Shown: piece after piece, positions 9,463-18,036 of the stretch
How the letters are laid out: each line of letters begins with the position of its first letter
Numbering within the stretch: the first letter of the stretch is position 1
NCBI RefSeq assembly: GCF_016864195.1
Contig: NZ_CP045202.1
Location: forward strand, 1,581,001 to 1,645,000
Direction of reading: 5' to 3'
DNA length: 64,000 bases
Source: Dechloromonas sp. TW-R-39-2
GTDB taxonomy: Bacteria > Pseudomonadota > Gammaproteobacteria > Burkholderiales > Rhodocyclaceae
Made by a program: the position numbers and the translations under genes
The notes under the pieces: model-generated
Databases searched by the model: none
What the model saw: only the letters and a program-made list of their open reading frames with translations
Told to the model about the DNA's origin: nothing

Positions 9463-11112
9463 TCAGGCGACACGGAAGCCTGCTACGGTCAACGACAGGT
9501 TTTGCGACAATTCCCGGAGTTCGCTGGTCGAGCGACTGATGCTTTGGGCTGCAGCATTGTTTTCCTCGACCATGTTGGCGATTCTTTCCATGCTTTGGGC
9601 AATATCGGTCGAGGCAATTTTTTGCTCGGTGACCGAATCGTTGATTTCGGTCACGCCGGAACGCGACTGCTCGACGGAACTGCGTGAGTGATCGAGCACG
9701 CTCTCAACTTCTGCAGCCAGCCTGGTGCTGGCTGAAATCGACTGCTCCCCAGCCTGGATGGCCGCCTGAACGGCATCCGATTGCAGCATGATCTGCTGTG
9801 TCACCGTATCAATCTCGACCGCAGATTTGCCTGATTTTTCAGCCAGTTTGCGGACTTCGTCGGCAACAACGGCAAATCCACGACCGGCCTCGCCTGCGCG
9901 GGCAGCCTCGATGGCTGCATTGAGTGCCAGCAAATTGGTCTGGTCGGCAATATCCCTGACTTCCTTGGTCATGTCAGTGATGATCCGGGTGCTTCGGACA
10001 AACTCATGAACGGTACGTGAAATGTCATTCATGTTTTGCTGGATGTGTTCAATCTCGCCGACTAAATGAGACACTTTTTGGGAGCCATGAACGGTTTGGT
10101 CGACACTTTCCTGGGTCTGTTGATGGACGTCTGCCGCTGTTTCGGAAACCGAGGTGATGGCGACCGTCAATTCTTCAATGGCAGCCGCACTGCTCGCTAC
10201 CGCGTTGGACTGTTGTTCCGAAACATTAGCCAGGGCCTGCGAAGATTCCGCCAAATTCTCGGAGGCGCTGCTGACCATCTGGCTCGCCCCGTTCACCTCG
10301 CCGATGATCTTCTGCAACTGCATCATCATGATGTTGAACGCAGAGGCCATGCGACCGATTTCATCCTGATGAACGATTCCGGCTCTTTGCGTCAGATCGC
10401 CGCTGGCAGCAATGTGGCTCATCGTATTTTCCAGCGCACTCAAGGGGTGTGTGATCGAGCGGATGAAGAAAACGGCCAGTACAACCAGAATCACCATCGC
10501 ACCGAATGAGAAGCTGACCAGTCCGACTTTCACCGCAGAAAATACTTCGTCTGCCTGGATCGCCTCGTTGGCATTGAATTCAGTGGAGATTTTTTGCATC
10601 TCGATGACCAGATCGTCGATTGCCTTGGTTGGCGCACGGTCCAGGCCGTGAACCAGTTTGTCAATCGTGCTGGCGGGGTCGATTTGGCTACGATCATATT
10701 GTTTGATCGCTTCGCGGTAATTGGGCCCCAGCTTGTCGAAATTGGCGATGACGTCATCAATCTTGAGTCGTTCGGCAATGCCGAGCTTGCTTGCCGTGGT
10801 GCGTACCTGTGCCAGCAACTCCCGGACCTTCTTTTCTTCGCCGTCAAAGCCTTGCATGTGCTTGGCAAAGGCTTCTGCATTCTTGCCCCGCAGCAGAATG
10901 TTTTTCCACTCCTGGACTTGCGTCTTGAAGTGCACTTGCCCGGCTCGTGCCTTGTCGACCGCGTCGACAATGAGTGCGTGACGCTCGATGGCACCGGTTA
11001 GTGCGGTGTTGAGCTTGCTGGCCTGAATAAATGCGAAAGTGCCGACGCTGAGCAAGGCAAACAAGGCCAGCACGACAAGAAGAACCAGTTTTTGTTTGAT
11101 CTGGAGGTGCAT
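9463..11112 (-). CDS. Methyl-accepting chemotaxis protein
   Basis: The 549-residue chemoreceptor has TM1 at about residues 10-30 and a helical periplasmic domain of about 160 residues, probably a four-helix-bundle ligand domain. TM2 is at about 205-225, a HAMP domain follows, and then a long cytoplasmic signalling helix. The conserved hairpin tip reads [19 protein letters not shown], followed by [16 protein letters not shown], which is diagnostic for CheA/CheW coupling. The ligand is not predictable from sequence. It is transcribed alone, with its own promoter region (TATATA around 11180 on the minus strand) and a hairpin after its stop. No che genes are nearby, so it is an orphan receptor gene. 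Confidence 0.95.
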   Translation of the reverse strand: MHLQIKQKLVLLVVLALFALLSVGTFAFIQASKLNTALTGAIERHALIVDAVDKARAGQVHFKTQVQEWKNILLRGKNAEAFAKHMQGFDGEEKKVRELLAQVRTTASKLGIAERLKIDDVIANFDKLGPNYREAIKQYDRSQIDPASTIDKLVHGLDRAPTKAIDDLVIEMQKISTEFNANEAIQADEVFSAVKVGLVSFSFGAMVILVVLAVFFIRSITHPLSALENTMSHIAASGDLTQRAGIVHQDEIGRMASAFNIMMMQLQKIIGEVNGASQMVSSASENLAESSQALANVSEQQSNAVASSAAAIEELTVAITSVSETAADVHQQTQESVDQTVHGSQKVSHLVGEIEHIQQNMNDISRTVHEFVRSTRIITDMTKEVRDIADQTNLLALNAAIEAARAGEAGRGFAVVADEVRKLAEKSGKSAVEIDTVTQQIMLQSDAVQAAIQAGEQSISASTRLAAEVESVLDHSRSSVEQSRSGVTEINDSVTEQKIASTDIAQSMERIANMVEENNAAAQSISRSTSELRELSQNLSLTVAGFRVA

Positions 11113-11337
11113 TTGCGACTCCCTGCTTGCTGAATCAATTCATCTGGAAGCTTGCCGGTGTGCCTTGCAAGAGTGGATCGACTATATACAATGTGGCGCA
11201 GATATGTAAAGTTTCGTCAGCTCAATGACTTATGCCATGTTTGTGTGATTCGCATGCTTTCGGGAATTATGTTTCAGTAAATTTCCAGTCATGTCTTGAA
11301 TCGTGACTGGCCAGGAGGATGGATGCCGGGAGGAGAA

Positions 11338-12447
11338 ATGAGATCGAGGCAATTCTCTGCATGTTTTGTTTTGTCGCTCATGCTCTTTGGCTGTGCGCCG
11401 CCAGAGCCTCTGAAAATTGGGTATCTCGGCGGGCTTTCCGGGCGAGTGGCCGATCTGGGAGAAGCCGGGCGTAGCGGTGCCTTGCTTGCCGTTGAGGAAA
11501 TCAATGGGTTGGGGGGGATCAATGGGCGCAAGGTCGAGTTAATTGTTCAGGATGATGCCCAACAGCAGGAAAGTGCGCTGAATGCGGTTGATGCACTGGT
11601 TGCCGCGGGTGTTTCGGCGATTATCGGCCCCATGACCAGCTCCGTTGCCGAGACCATTCTGCCGACGATCGAACGTGCCGGCATCGTGACTGTCAGCCCG
11701 ACGGTCACGTCCACGTCGCTTTCCGGAAAGGACGACCTGTTTTTCAAGGTGGCGCCACCGATCTCAGAAAACACCCGAATCAGTTCACGCCATCTCTTCG
11801 ATCGAGGCGCCCGTCGTCTGGCCATTGCCTACGATTTGAGCAACCGGGCGTTCAGTGCTGACTGGGTGGCACAGTACCGGCGTGACTTTGCCGGGCTGGG
11901 CGGACAGGTTGTTGCCGAGGCGACGTTTACTTCCGGCGATGAACAGGGCTATGGCCATGCGGTCCAGCAATTGATCGATGCCCGGCCGGATGCCTTTCTT
12001 TTTATCTCGAATGCGGTTGATACGGTCAGATTGATCCAGATTGTGCGTAACCGCGGCCTCAATTTGCCTGTGACGACATCTCCGTGGGCGGCGACCGAGC
12101 ATTTCATCGAACTGGGCGGGAGAACGGTGGAGGGTGTGACGCTGACCCAGTTTTTTGATCGTTCGGACAGTTCGCCCGGCTATCGGAAATTTGCCGATAC
12201 TTTCCGGGCGCGCTTCAAGCAGGAACCGGGTTTTGCCAGTGTTGCAGCCTACGATGCGACGCGTGCCACGCTGGGCGGGCTGACTCAGTCTTCAGGTCAG
12301 GGTGGCGCTGCATTGAAAGCTGTTCTGCTGTCAGGTACGACGTTCGATGGTTTGCAACAAAAATGGCAATTTGATCGTTATGGCGATGCTCAGCGCGCAA
12401 CCTATATGACCGTGGTAAATAATGGCCGACTTTCGATTGTCAAATAA
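11338..12447 (+). CDS. Periplasmic ligand-binding lipoprotein (branched-chain amino-acid type)
   Basis: About 370 residues. The N-terminus is a lipoprotein signal (LSLMLFGC lipobox), so the mature protein is probably membrane-anchored. The rest is a type I periplasmic-binding fold of the Peripla_BP_6 family: IGYLGGLSGRVADLG near the start, AIIGPMTSSVAE, and TVSPTVTSTSLSG. Start: the ATG at 11338 gives a compact lipoprotein signal; an in-frame ATG at 11323 has a good AGGAGG and is also possible. The next gene, a histidine kinase, overlaps its 3' end by 26 bases, and no ABC permease or ATPase genes are present. I infer that it presents its ligand to the kinase rather than feeding a transporter. 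Confidence 0.85.
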   Translation: MRSRQFSACFVLSLMLFGCAPPEPLKIGYLGGLSGRVADLGEAGRSGALLAVEEINGLGGINGRKVELIVQDDAQQQESALNAVDALVAAGVSAIIGPMTSSVAETILPTIERAGIVTVSPTVTSTSLSGKDDLFFKVAPPISENTRISSRHLFDRGARRLAIAYDLSNRAFSADWVAQYRRDFAGLGGQVVAEATFTSGDEQGYGHAVQQLIDARPDAFLFISNAVDTVRLIQIVRNRGLNLPVTTSPWAATEHFIELGGRTVEGVTLTQFFDRSDSSPGYRKFADTFRARFKQEPGFASVAAYDATRATLGGLTQSSGQGGAALKAVLLSGTTFDGLQQKWQFDRYGDAQRATYMTVVNNGRLSIVK

Positions 12448-15181
12448 CCGCAACTCATCCGGCGCCCCTGAATATCGCCTGAGAACCTGGCTGATTACAT
12501 TGATGATCGTCAGCGTGATGCTGACTTTCGGGATCATCGGCAGCGGCATCCTGGTTTATCGATTGCCTCAACTGGATGGGCAAACCCGGGCATCAATGCT
12601 CGAAAAGGCAAGAAATACCTCGCGGTTGATCGATTTCGTGACCAGCGGCATCGAAGCTGAACTGTATCCGCTGGCCAACATGGCACCGACTCTGTCGCGT
12701 GACACGTTGCGACGCTACACCGATGCAATTGTCGGGAACGGCGAACGATTTGAAGCCGTCTTTGTGGTGGCGGGCGACGGCATTGTCGAATCGATCAGCC
12801 TGCCACCCCGGCATGCGGCGGTTGCAGGCGAGTTGCGCGGAGCTGATTTTTCACGCAACCGGGTATTTCGCCTGGCCCGGATTGCCAAGGCGAACGGGGA
12901 GGCGGCACGACCCATCTGGAGCGATAAATATCTCTCGGCCCTGGGCGGCAAGAACACGGTGGGAATTGCGCTTTCTGCCGGTGAGCGGACCCTGGTCGCC
13001 GAAGTGTCAACAGAGCACATCCTCAGCGTCTTGAAGGAGTCGACGGAGGAAGAATGGCCGTTGACCACGATCATCGATCGTAATGGCCAATGGTTGGCTT
13101 CTTCGTCCAGGGCGAGCAATCCACCGGGGCGATTCATCGATTTCAGCGGTTTTCCGTTGTTCAAGACGGTGCTTTCCGGCCGCGAGGTTTCGGATGACGA
13201 GTTGTTCATGGGGCGCAGCATGGTGCTCGGCGGCGTCCAGTCAGCCAAGCTGGAATGGGTGGTGGTCAGTGCGACGCCGGGGGGGTGGGCAAATCCGAGT
13301 TACCGGGTGGTCATCGTACTGGTCATTGGTGGGTTTTTTGGTGCATTGCTGATCAGCCTGATTCTCGCTCCGCTCTGGTCGGCACGCATGGTTCGTCCGC
13401 TGAACGCCTTGATCGCTCGCACCCATGCGGCCAGTGCGGGTGATTACCTGTCAGCCTGGCCCAAGAAAGGGACGGTTGCCGAGCTGAATCAGTTATCGAA
13501 CGACCTGGCCAGCATGGTTTCGGTGATCCGTTCGCGGGAATACGATACGGAGCGTAGCGAAGAGCGGCTTCGGGCGACGCTGGAGGGAACGCCGTCCGTT
13601 GCCGTGCAATGGTATGACGCAAGCGGCCGGATTCTGTACTGGAACAAGGCTTCCGAGGTGATGTACGGATTCACGGCGGAAGAGGTGGTGGGTAAGAGCA
13701 TTACCGACCATACACTGCTGTACATGGATGCCGATCAGGTCCGGGCATTCATGGATGGCCTGGCTGAAATCAGGCAGTCGGGCAAGCCCCTGCCTTTGTC
13801 GGAATATCCCTTGCGCCATAAATCGGGGCGCGTTGTCATGGTGCTGGCCAGTACTTTTGAAATTCCAGGAGAAAACGGGGCCTCGATTTTTGTCTGCATG
13901 GATGTCGATATCACGCACGGCAAGCAGGTTGAACGTGCGCTGAAACGCAGTGAAAAGAAGCTGGAGGCGATTTACAACGCTTCCCCGGCGCCGATGTCCG
14001 TGTCCGATATCAATAACGGATTTTCCATTGTGACCGTCAATGCGGCCTGGGAAAGACAGTTTGCCCGTCAGCGGGCTGATGTGATCGGGAAATGTGGCCT
14101 GGAAATCGGTTTGTGGGCCGATCCTGCGCTGCGTGTCGATTTCCTCGCGCACTTGCTCGAAGATGGCCGCGTTGACGATATCGAGGCCGACTTGGTGACG
14201 GGTAACGGTCAGCACCTGTTGTGCCGGATTTCATCGATGGTGGCCGAGGTCGGCGATGATCGGCTGATGCTGATGATGGCGACCGATATTACCGAACAGC
14301 GCCGCATCGAATCCGAGATACGCTTGCTCAACAGCGAGCTTGAAGAGCGGGTGATGCAACGTACGGAGGAGTTGTCGCAGGCCAATGATGAGTTGGAGGC
14401 GACGGTCGAAAACCTGAAAGCCACGCAGGAGCAGCTTGTCCAGTCCGAGAAGCTGGCTTCGCTGGGGAATCTGGTGGCCGGCATCGCCCATGAGTTGAAC
14501 ACGCCAATCGGCAATGGTCTGATGGCGGTATCCACCATGCGCGACAATCTCGGCCAGTTCCGCCAGGCCAGTGCGGCGGGATTGCGTCGTTCCGTCCTTG
14601 ATGAATTTGTCGCGGGTGTCGATGCCGGGAGCGATATTGCCGAACGTAATATGCGTCGTGCGGCTGAACTGGTGACCAGCTTCAAGCAGGTGGCTGTCGA
14701 TCAGACCAGTTCGCAACGCCGGGCTTTCGAGGTCGCCGAGGTGGTCGACGAAATTTTGCTGACACTGAAACCAACCCTGAAACGTACGCCGTTCATTGTC
14801 GAGACGGATGTTCCTTCCGGCTTGATGCTCGACAGTTATCCCGGCCCCCTGGGTCAGGCGCTGGCCAATCTGATCAACAATGCCGTGATTCACGGTTTTG
14901 ACGGACGGCATGAAGGACGGATCAAAATTGTTGCCGAAGCTTTTTCTACTGACCAGGTGGCGATCAGCGTCAGGGATGACGGCAAGGGCATTCCGGCCGA
15001 CCGTGTCGGCCGGATCTTCGATCCCTTCTACACCACACGCATGGGGCGAGGCGGGACCGGACTCGGTCTGCATGTCGTCTTTGGTGTGGTCAGCAAGGTG
15101 TTGGGCGGCACGATCCGGGTGACGAGCCACGAAGGGCAAGGCACCGAATTCGTCATGGTGCTTCCGCGCTCACCTGCTTGA
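12422..15181 (+). CDS. Membrane sensor histidine kinase with Cache, HAMP and two PAS domains
   Basis: 919 residues. Seen: TM1 at about residues 22-45, an extracytoplasmic Cache-like domain (about 50-285), TM2 at about 295-320 and a HAMP region. Two PAS domains follow (about 385-500 and 510-625), then a coiled coil (LLNSELEERVMQRTEELSQA). The H-box is LASLGNLVAGIAHELNTPIG, of the HK4-like type, with an ATPase domain (NLINNAVIHG, DDGKGIPADRVGRIFDPFYTT, GTGLGL). No receiver domain is fused and no response regulator is adjacent. Its start lies inside the 3' end of the binding-lipoprotein gene, so the two are probably translationally coupled and act as one sensory unit. Confidence 0.92.
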   Translation: MADFRLSNNRNSSGAPEYRLRTWLITLMIVSVMLTFGIIGSGILVYRLPQLDGQTRASMLEKARNTSRLIDFVTSGIEAELYPLANMAPTLSRDTLRRYTDAIVGNGERFEAVFVVAGDGIVESISLPPRHAAVAGELRGADFSRNRVFRLARIAKANGEAARPIWSDKYLSALGGKNTVGIALSAGERTLVAEVSTEHILSVLKESTEEEWPLTTIIDRNGQWLASSSRASNPPGRFIDFSGFPLFKTVLSGREVSDDELFMGRSMVLGGVQSAKLEWVVVSATPGGWANPSYRVVIVLVIGGFFGALLISLILAPLWSARMVRPLNALIARTHAASAGDYLSAWPKKGTVAELNQLSNDLASMVSVIRSREYDTERSEERLRATLEGTPSVAVQWYDASGRILYWNKASEVMYGFTAEEVVGKSITDHTLLYMDADQVRAFMDGLAEIRQSGKPLPLSEYPLRHKSGRVVMVLASTFEIPGENGASIFVCMDVDITHGKQVERALKRSEKKLEAIYNASPAPMSVSDINNGFSIVTVNAAWERQFARQRADVIGKCGLEIGLWADPALRVDFLAHLLEDGRVDDIEADLVTGNGQHLLCRISSMVAEVGDDRLMLMMATDITEQRRIESEIRLLNSELEERVMQRTEELSQANDELEATVENLKATQEQLVQSEKLASLGNLVAGIAHELNTPIGNGLMAVSTMRDNLGQFRQASAAGLRRSVLDEFVAGVDAGSDIAERNMRRAAELVTSFKQVAVDQTSSQRRAFEVAEVVDEILLTLKPTLKRTPFIVETDVPSGLMLDSYPGPLGQALANLINNAVIHGFDGRHEGRIKIVAEAFSTDQVAISVRDDGKGIPADRVGRIFDPFYTTRMGRGGTGLGLHVVFGVVSKVLGGTIRVTSHEGQGTEFVMVLPRSPA

Positions 15182-15185
15182 AACT

Positions 15186-15216
15186 GAAAAACCGGCCCGC
15201 TCCCGGACCGGTTTTC
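15186..15216. terminator. Bidirectional terminator-like hairpin
   Basis: Arms AAAACCGG and CCGGTTTT around a 12-base GC-rich loop, located between the convergent histidine kinase and acuI genes. A-rich and T-rich flanks allow termination in both directions. Confidence 0.75.
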
Positions 15217-15224
15217 AAAATTGC

Positions 15225-16208
15225 CTATTGGGCGAGGTTGACCACGACACGGCCGCGTACCTTGCCGTCGAGCAATTCGGCCCCGACCTGGATGGCTTCA
15301 GCCAGCCCGATTTCACGTGTGACGCTGTTGAGCTTGCCAATATCAAGGTCGCGAGCCAGTCGTTCCCAAGCTTCCTGGCGAACGGAGCGTGGTGCCATGA
15401 CGCTATCAATGCCGTAGAGCGTTATGCCGCGCAGGATGAAAGGCGCCACGGTGGCTGGAAAATCCATGCCGCCCGCCAGGCCGCAGGCAGCGACCGCGCC
15501 ACGGTATTTCGTTGTGGCACAGGCGTTGGCCAGCGTGTGGCTACCGACCGTATCGATCACCCCGGCCCAGCGTTCCTTGCCAATCGGCTTGCCCGGCGCG
15601 GCCAGTTCACTCCGTTCGATCAGGGTTTCGGCGCCGAGCGCTTTCAGGTGTTCCGCCTCGGCCGGCCGGCCGGTTGAGGCAACGACCGTATAGCCGAGCC
15701 GGGCGAGCAGGGCGATGGCCACGCTGCCGACACCGCCGTTTGCGCCGGTGACCAGGATTTCACCGTCCGCCGGCTTGATGCCGTGCTTTTCCAGGGCCAG
15801 GACACAGAGCATCGCGGTATACCCGGCGGTGCCGATCGCCATGGCCTGACGCGTCGTGAAGGCTTTCGGCAAGGGGACCAGCCAGTCGCCCTTGACGCGT
15901 GCCACCTCGGCCAGTCCGCCGCAGTGGGTTTCGCCCACGCCCCAGCCGTTGAGCACGACCTTGTCGCCCGCTTGCCAGTCCGGGTGGCTGCTCTGAGTCA
16001 CCGTCCCGGCGAAATCGATCCCTGGGATCATCGGAAAACGGCGAACGACGGGCGATTTTCCGGTAATCGCCAGGCCATCCTTGTAGTTCAGCGTGGACCA
16101 TTCGACACGCACGGTGACATCGCCATCCGGCAAGACGGCTTCGTCGATCTGCTGTACTTCCGCGCGGTAGCCGGCGCCATCCTTGGTGATCAGAATGCCT
16201 TTGAACAT
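15225..16208 (-). CDS. acuI: Acryloyl-CoA reductase-like oxidoreductase (AcuI/YhdH family)
   Basis: 327 residues, a medium-chain dehydrogenase/reductase lacking the catalytic zinc cysteines. Seen: the substrate-domain start [14 protein letters not shown], the family motifs [12 protein letters not shown] and [12 protein letters not shown], and the NADPH loop [17 protein letters not shown] near residue 155. Known: AcuI reduces toxic acryloyl-CoA to propionyl-CoA with NADPH, while YhdH-type relatives accept quinones or enals, so the substrate is not certain. It lies 30 bases downstream of a TetR regulator in the same direction, matching the acuR-acuI arrangement known from Rhodobacter. An electrophile or acrylate detoxification role is likely. 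Confidence 0.88.
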   Translation of the reverse strand: MFKGILITKDGAGYRAEVQQIDEAVLPDGDVTVRVEWSTLNYKDGLAITGKSPVVRRFPMIPGIDFAGTVTQSSHPDWQAGDKVVLNGWGVGETHCGGLAEVARVKGDWLVPLPKAFTTRQAMAIGTAGYTAMLCVLALEKHGIKPADGEILVTGANGGVGSVAIALLARLGYTVVASTGRPAEAEHLKALGAETLIERSELAAPGKPIGKERWAGVIDTVGSHTLANACATTKYRGAVAACGLAGGMDFPATVAPFILRGITLYGIDSVMAPRSVRQEAWERLARDLDIGKLNSVTREIGLAEAIQVGAELLDGKVRGRVVVNLAQ

Positions 16209-16238
16209 GGTGTTTCTCCTTGACGTGAATAGGGGGTT

Positions 16239-16880
16239 TCAGGGCCGGGGCAGCGCGGCCTGGAAAAATTTGAAAAAAGCCTGCATCGGTGCGGTAGACC
16301 GCAGCAATCGGGCGCGCAGGATGGCGCCCTCCCAGCCGACCCAGAAGGCATGGGCCAGTGCCGGACAATCGCTGCCGACGCCCAACTCCCCGGCGTCCAC
16401 GGCGGCCGACAGGCAGCGGCCGAGGCGTTGTTCCCAGTCGTTGAAAATCGCTTCCAGCCTCAGGCGCAGCTTGTCGTCCAGCGTACTGACTTCCTGGCCG
16501 AGATTGCCGACCAGGCAGCCGCGGCAAAAATCGTGTCGCGCCACGCCATGGCAGGCGTCGTCGACGAAGGCGGCGAGACGGTCCAGCGGAGAGCGGGTGG
16601 CATCCAGAAAGTGCCGGTCGAGCTTGTCGGCGAAGTAGTCGGCATAGGCATCCAGTGCGGCGGCGACGAACTCGTCCTTGCTGGCGAAATAGTGATAGAA
16701 CGAGCCTTTCGGAACCTGGGCCGATTTCAGGATGTCATCCAGGGCCGTTGCGCTGACGCCGCGTTCGGTGAGCATTTCGATCGCCCGCCGGATGAGCAGC
16801 GTCCGGGTATCGGCAAAACCAGTGCCGTTGCGAGCGGGGCGGCCACGTGGGCGGCGCGGAAGTGGGGGAGATGAAGGCAT
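16239..16880 (-). CDS. TetR-family repressor (AcuR/NemR-like)
   Basis: 213 residues. The N-terminal helix-turn-helix spans about residues 30-75 (ALDDILKSAQVPKGSFYHYFASKDEF). The C-terminal ligand domain carries cysteines in HDFCRGCLVGNLGQE that could sense electrophiles, as known for NemR-type regulators. It is first in a two-gene operon with the acuI-like gene. A sigma-70-like promoter with an operator palindrome inside it lies directly upstream, so it probably represses itself and acuI. The predicted transcription start falls at or next to the ATG and no Shine-Dalgarno is seen, so the mRNA may be leaderless. No other in-frame ATG or GTG start lies nearby. Confidence 0.88.
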   Translation of the reverse strand: MPSSPPLPRRPRGRPARNGTGFADTRTLLIRRAIEMLTERGVSATALDDILKSAQVPKGSFYHYFASKDEFVAAALDAYADYFADKLDRHFLDATRSPLDRLAAFVDDACHGVARHDFCRGCLVGNLGQEVSTLDDKLRLRLEAIFNDWEQRLGRCLSAAVDAGELGVGSDCPALAHAFWVGWEGAILRARLLRSTAPMQAFFKFFQAALPRP

Positions 16881-16886
16881 CGGAAA

Positions 16887-16915
16887 ATATTAGACCGGTT
16901 GTCTATAAATATCAA
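16887..16915 (-). promoter_or_regulatory. Promoter with TetR operator in its spacer
   Basis: On the minus strand: TTGATA (16915-16910), a 17-base spacer, then TAATAT (16892-16887). The palindrome TAGAC-N5-GTCTA (16905-16891) fills most of the spacer and touches the -10. It lies 11 bases upstream of the TetR-like start codon. Repressor binding there would block RNA polymerase. Confidence 0.75.
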
Positions 16916-17015
16916 AATCTTTTTCACCGGATGTTTGATTTGCATGGCTTGAGCTCAAAGGGCGAATCGCGTTACCGTACGGCCCCACTGATTACCATCG
17001 CCTAAAGGCCTGTTC

Positions 17016-17426
17016 ATGCAAAAAATCCTTACTACCGGCGCCGCTGCGCTGCTTCTTGCTGTTTCGCTGTCGGCTCAGGCGACGCCGAAAGAAGAAAAGA
17101 CCGCTTCCGGTATCGTCATCACCCTGCTCAAGGAAGGCGAGGGTGCCAGCCCAAAGGCGACCGACACGGTCCGCGTGCATTACCGCGGTACACTGGAAAA
17201 CGGCACTGAATTCGACAGTTCCTACCGTCGCGGCCAGCCGGCCACTTTTCCGCTGAACCGGGTTATCCCGTGCTGGACCGAAGGCGTGCAGAAGTTGAAA
17301 ATCGGCGGCAAGGCCAAGCTGCTTTGCCCGTCCAACCTGGCTTATGGCAGCCGCGGCATTCCGGGAACGATTCCGCCGGATGCGCCGTTGATTTTCGAAG
17401 TCGAGTTGCTGGAAATCGCCCGTTAA
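17016..17426 (+). CDS. Periplasmic FKBP-type peptidyl-prolyl isomerase
   Basis: 136 residues: a signal peptide (MQKILTTGAAALLLAVSLSAQA) and one FKBP domain. Seen: VRVHYRGTLENGTEFDSSYRRGQP and VIPCWTEGVQKLKIGGKAKLLCP, followed by GIPGTIPPDAPLIFEVELLEI. These match the FklB/FkpA catalytic domain, but without FkpA's N-terminal dimerisation helices. Known: such enzymes speed proline isomerisation and assist folding of exported proteins. It is transcribed alone between the divergent TetR gene and a small hypothetical gene. Confidence 0.93.
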   Translation: MQKILTTGAAALLLAVSLSAQATPKEEKTASGIVITLLKEGEGASPKATDTVRVHYRGTLENGTEFDSSYRRGQPATFPLNRVIPCWTEGVQKLKIGGKAKLLCPSNLAYGSRGIPGTIPPDAPLIFEVELLEIAR

Positions 17427-17518
17427 GCCGGGCGGCGATCAAACCGGGCGGGCTTGCCTGTCCGGCTTGATCCGGCGCACACTGAGAGACAGGCGAAGTG
17501 CGCCTGGGAGCGACAAGC

Positions 17519-17752
17519 ATGACCAATGAACAATTGAAAAACGCGGTAACTTCCCCGTGGCCGTTTTTTGGCGTCAGCCCGCAGGGCGATGTGCTGGCTC
17601 GTTACATTCCGTTCGGGCCGGTTTTTCGCTGGCGCAAGAACCAGATGATTCCGATGCCCGTGCAGGGCAGCGATCTGTGCTGGTTGTTGCAGGCCGCCGA
17701 CGAGGAAGGCCATTCGATCACCGACACCGATGGCGGCAGGCCCGAGGCCTGA
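17519..17752 (+). CDS. Hypothetical 77-residue protein
   Basis: Not recognised. Starts MTNEQLKNAVTSPWPFFGVSPQGDV, with GGGAG about 9 bases upstream of the ATG; the GTG 21 bases earlier is less likely. No signal peptide, membrane segment or cysteine pair is seen, and the sequence has tryptophan- and proline-rich stretches. Its stop lies 3 bases from the stop of the converging VF530 gene. Confidence 0.5.
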   Translation: MTNEQLKNAVTSPWPFFGVSPQGDVLARYIPFGPVFRWRKNQMIPMPVQGSDLCWLLQAADEEGHSITDTDGGRPEA

Positions 17753-17755
17753 GCC

Positions 17756-17992
17756 TTAGTTCTGGCGGGCCTTGACGTTCAGCATGTGTACGTAGAGCGA
17801 CTCGACCCGCTCGCGCGCCCAGGGCGTGCGGCGGAGGAATTTCAGGCTGGAGGCAATGCTCGGATCAAGGTTGAAGCAGCGGATTTCAATTTCCCGACCG
17901 AGCTTTTCCCAGCCGTAATGGGCAACCAGCTGGTTGAGGATCATTTCCAGGGTGATGCCGTGCAGCGGGTTGTTGGCTTGCGTTTCTGACAT
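17756..17992 (-). CDS. VF530-family (DUF2132) DNA-binding-like protein
   Basis: 78 residues matching the VF530/DUF2132 pattern: [22 protein letters not shown], then [21 protein letters not shown] and [12 protein letters not shown]. Known: a small conserved proteobacterial family with a helical fold proposed to bind nucleic acid; the physiological role is unknown. It stands alone, with its start facing the histidine kinase stop at 18037. Confidence 0.85.
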   Translation of the reverse strand: MSETQANNPLHGITLEMILNQLVAHYGWEKLGREIEIRCFNLDPSIASSLKFLRRTPWARERVESLYVHMLNVKARQN

Positions 17993-17999
17993 GATTTTG

Positions 18000-18028
18000 A
18001 TGGCCGGAATCTATACCCGGCCATTTTT
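18000..18028 (+). terminator. Possible hairpin terminator
   Basis: ATGGCCGG / CCGGCCAT hairpin followed by TTTTT on the plus strand. On the minus strand it follows the histidine kinase stop but lacks a T-tract. Its direction of action is uncertain. Confidence 0.4.
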
Positions 18029-18036
18029 ACAGATTT

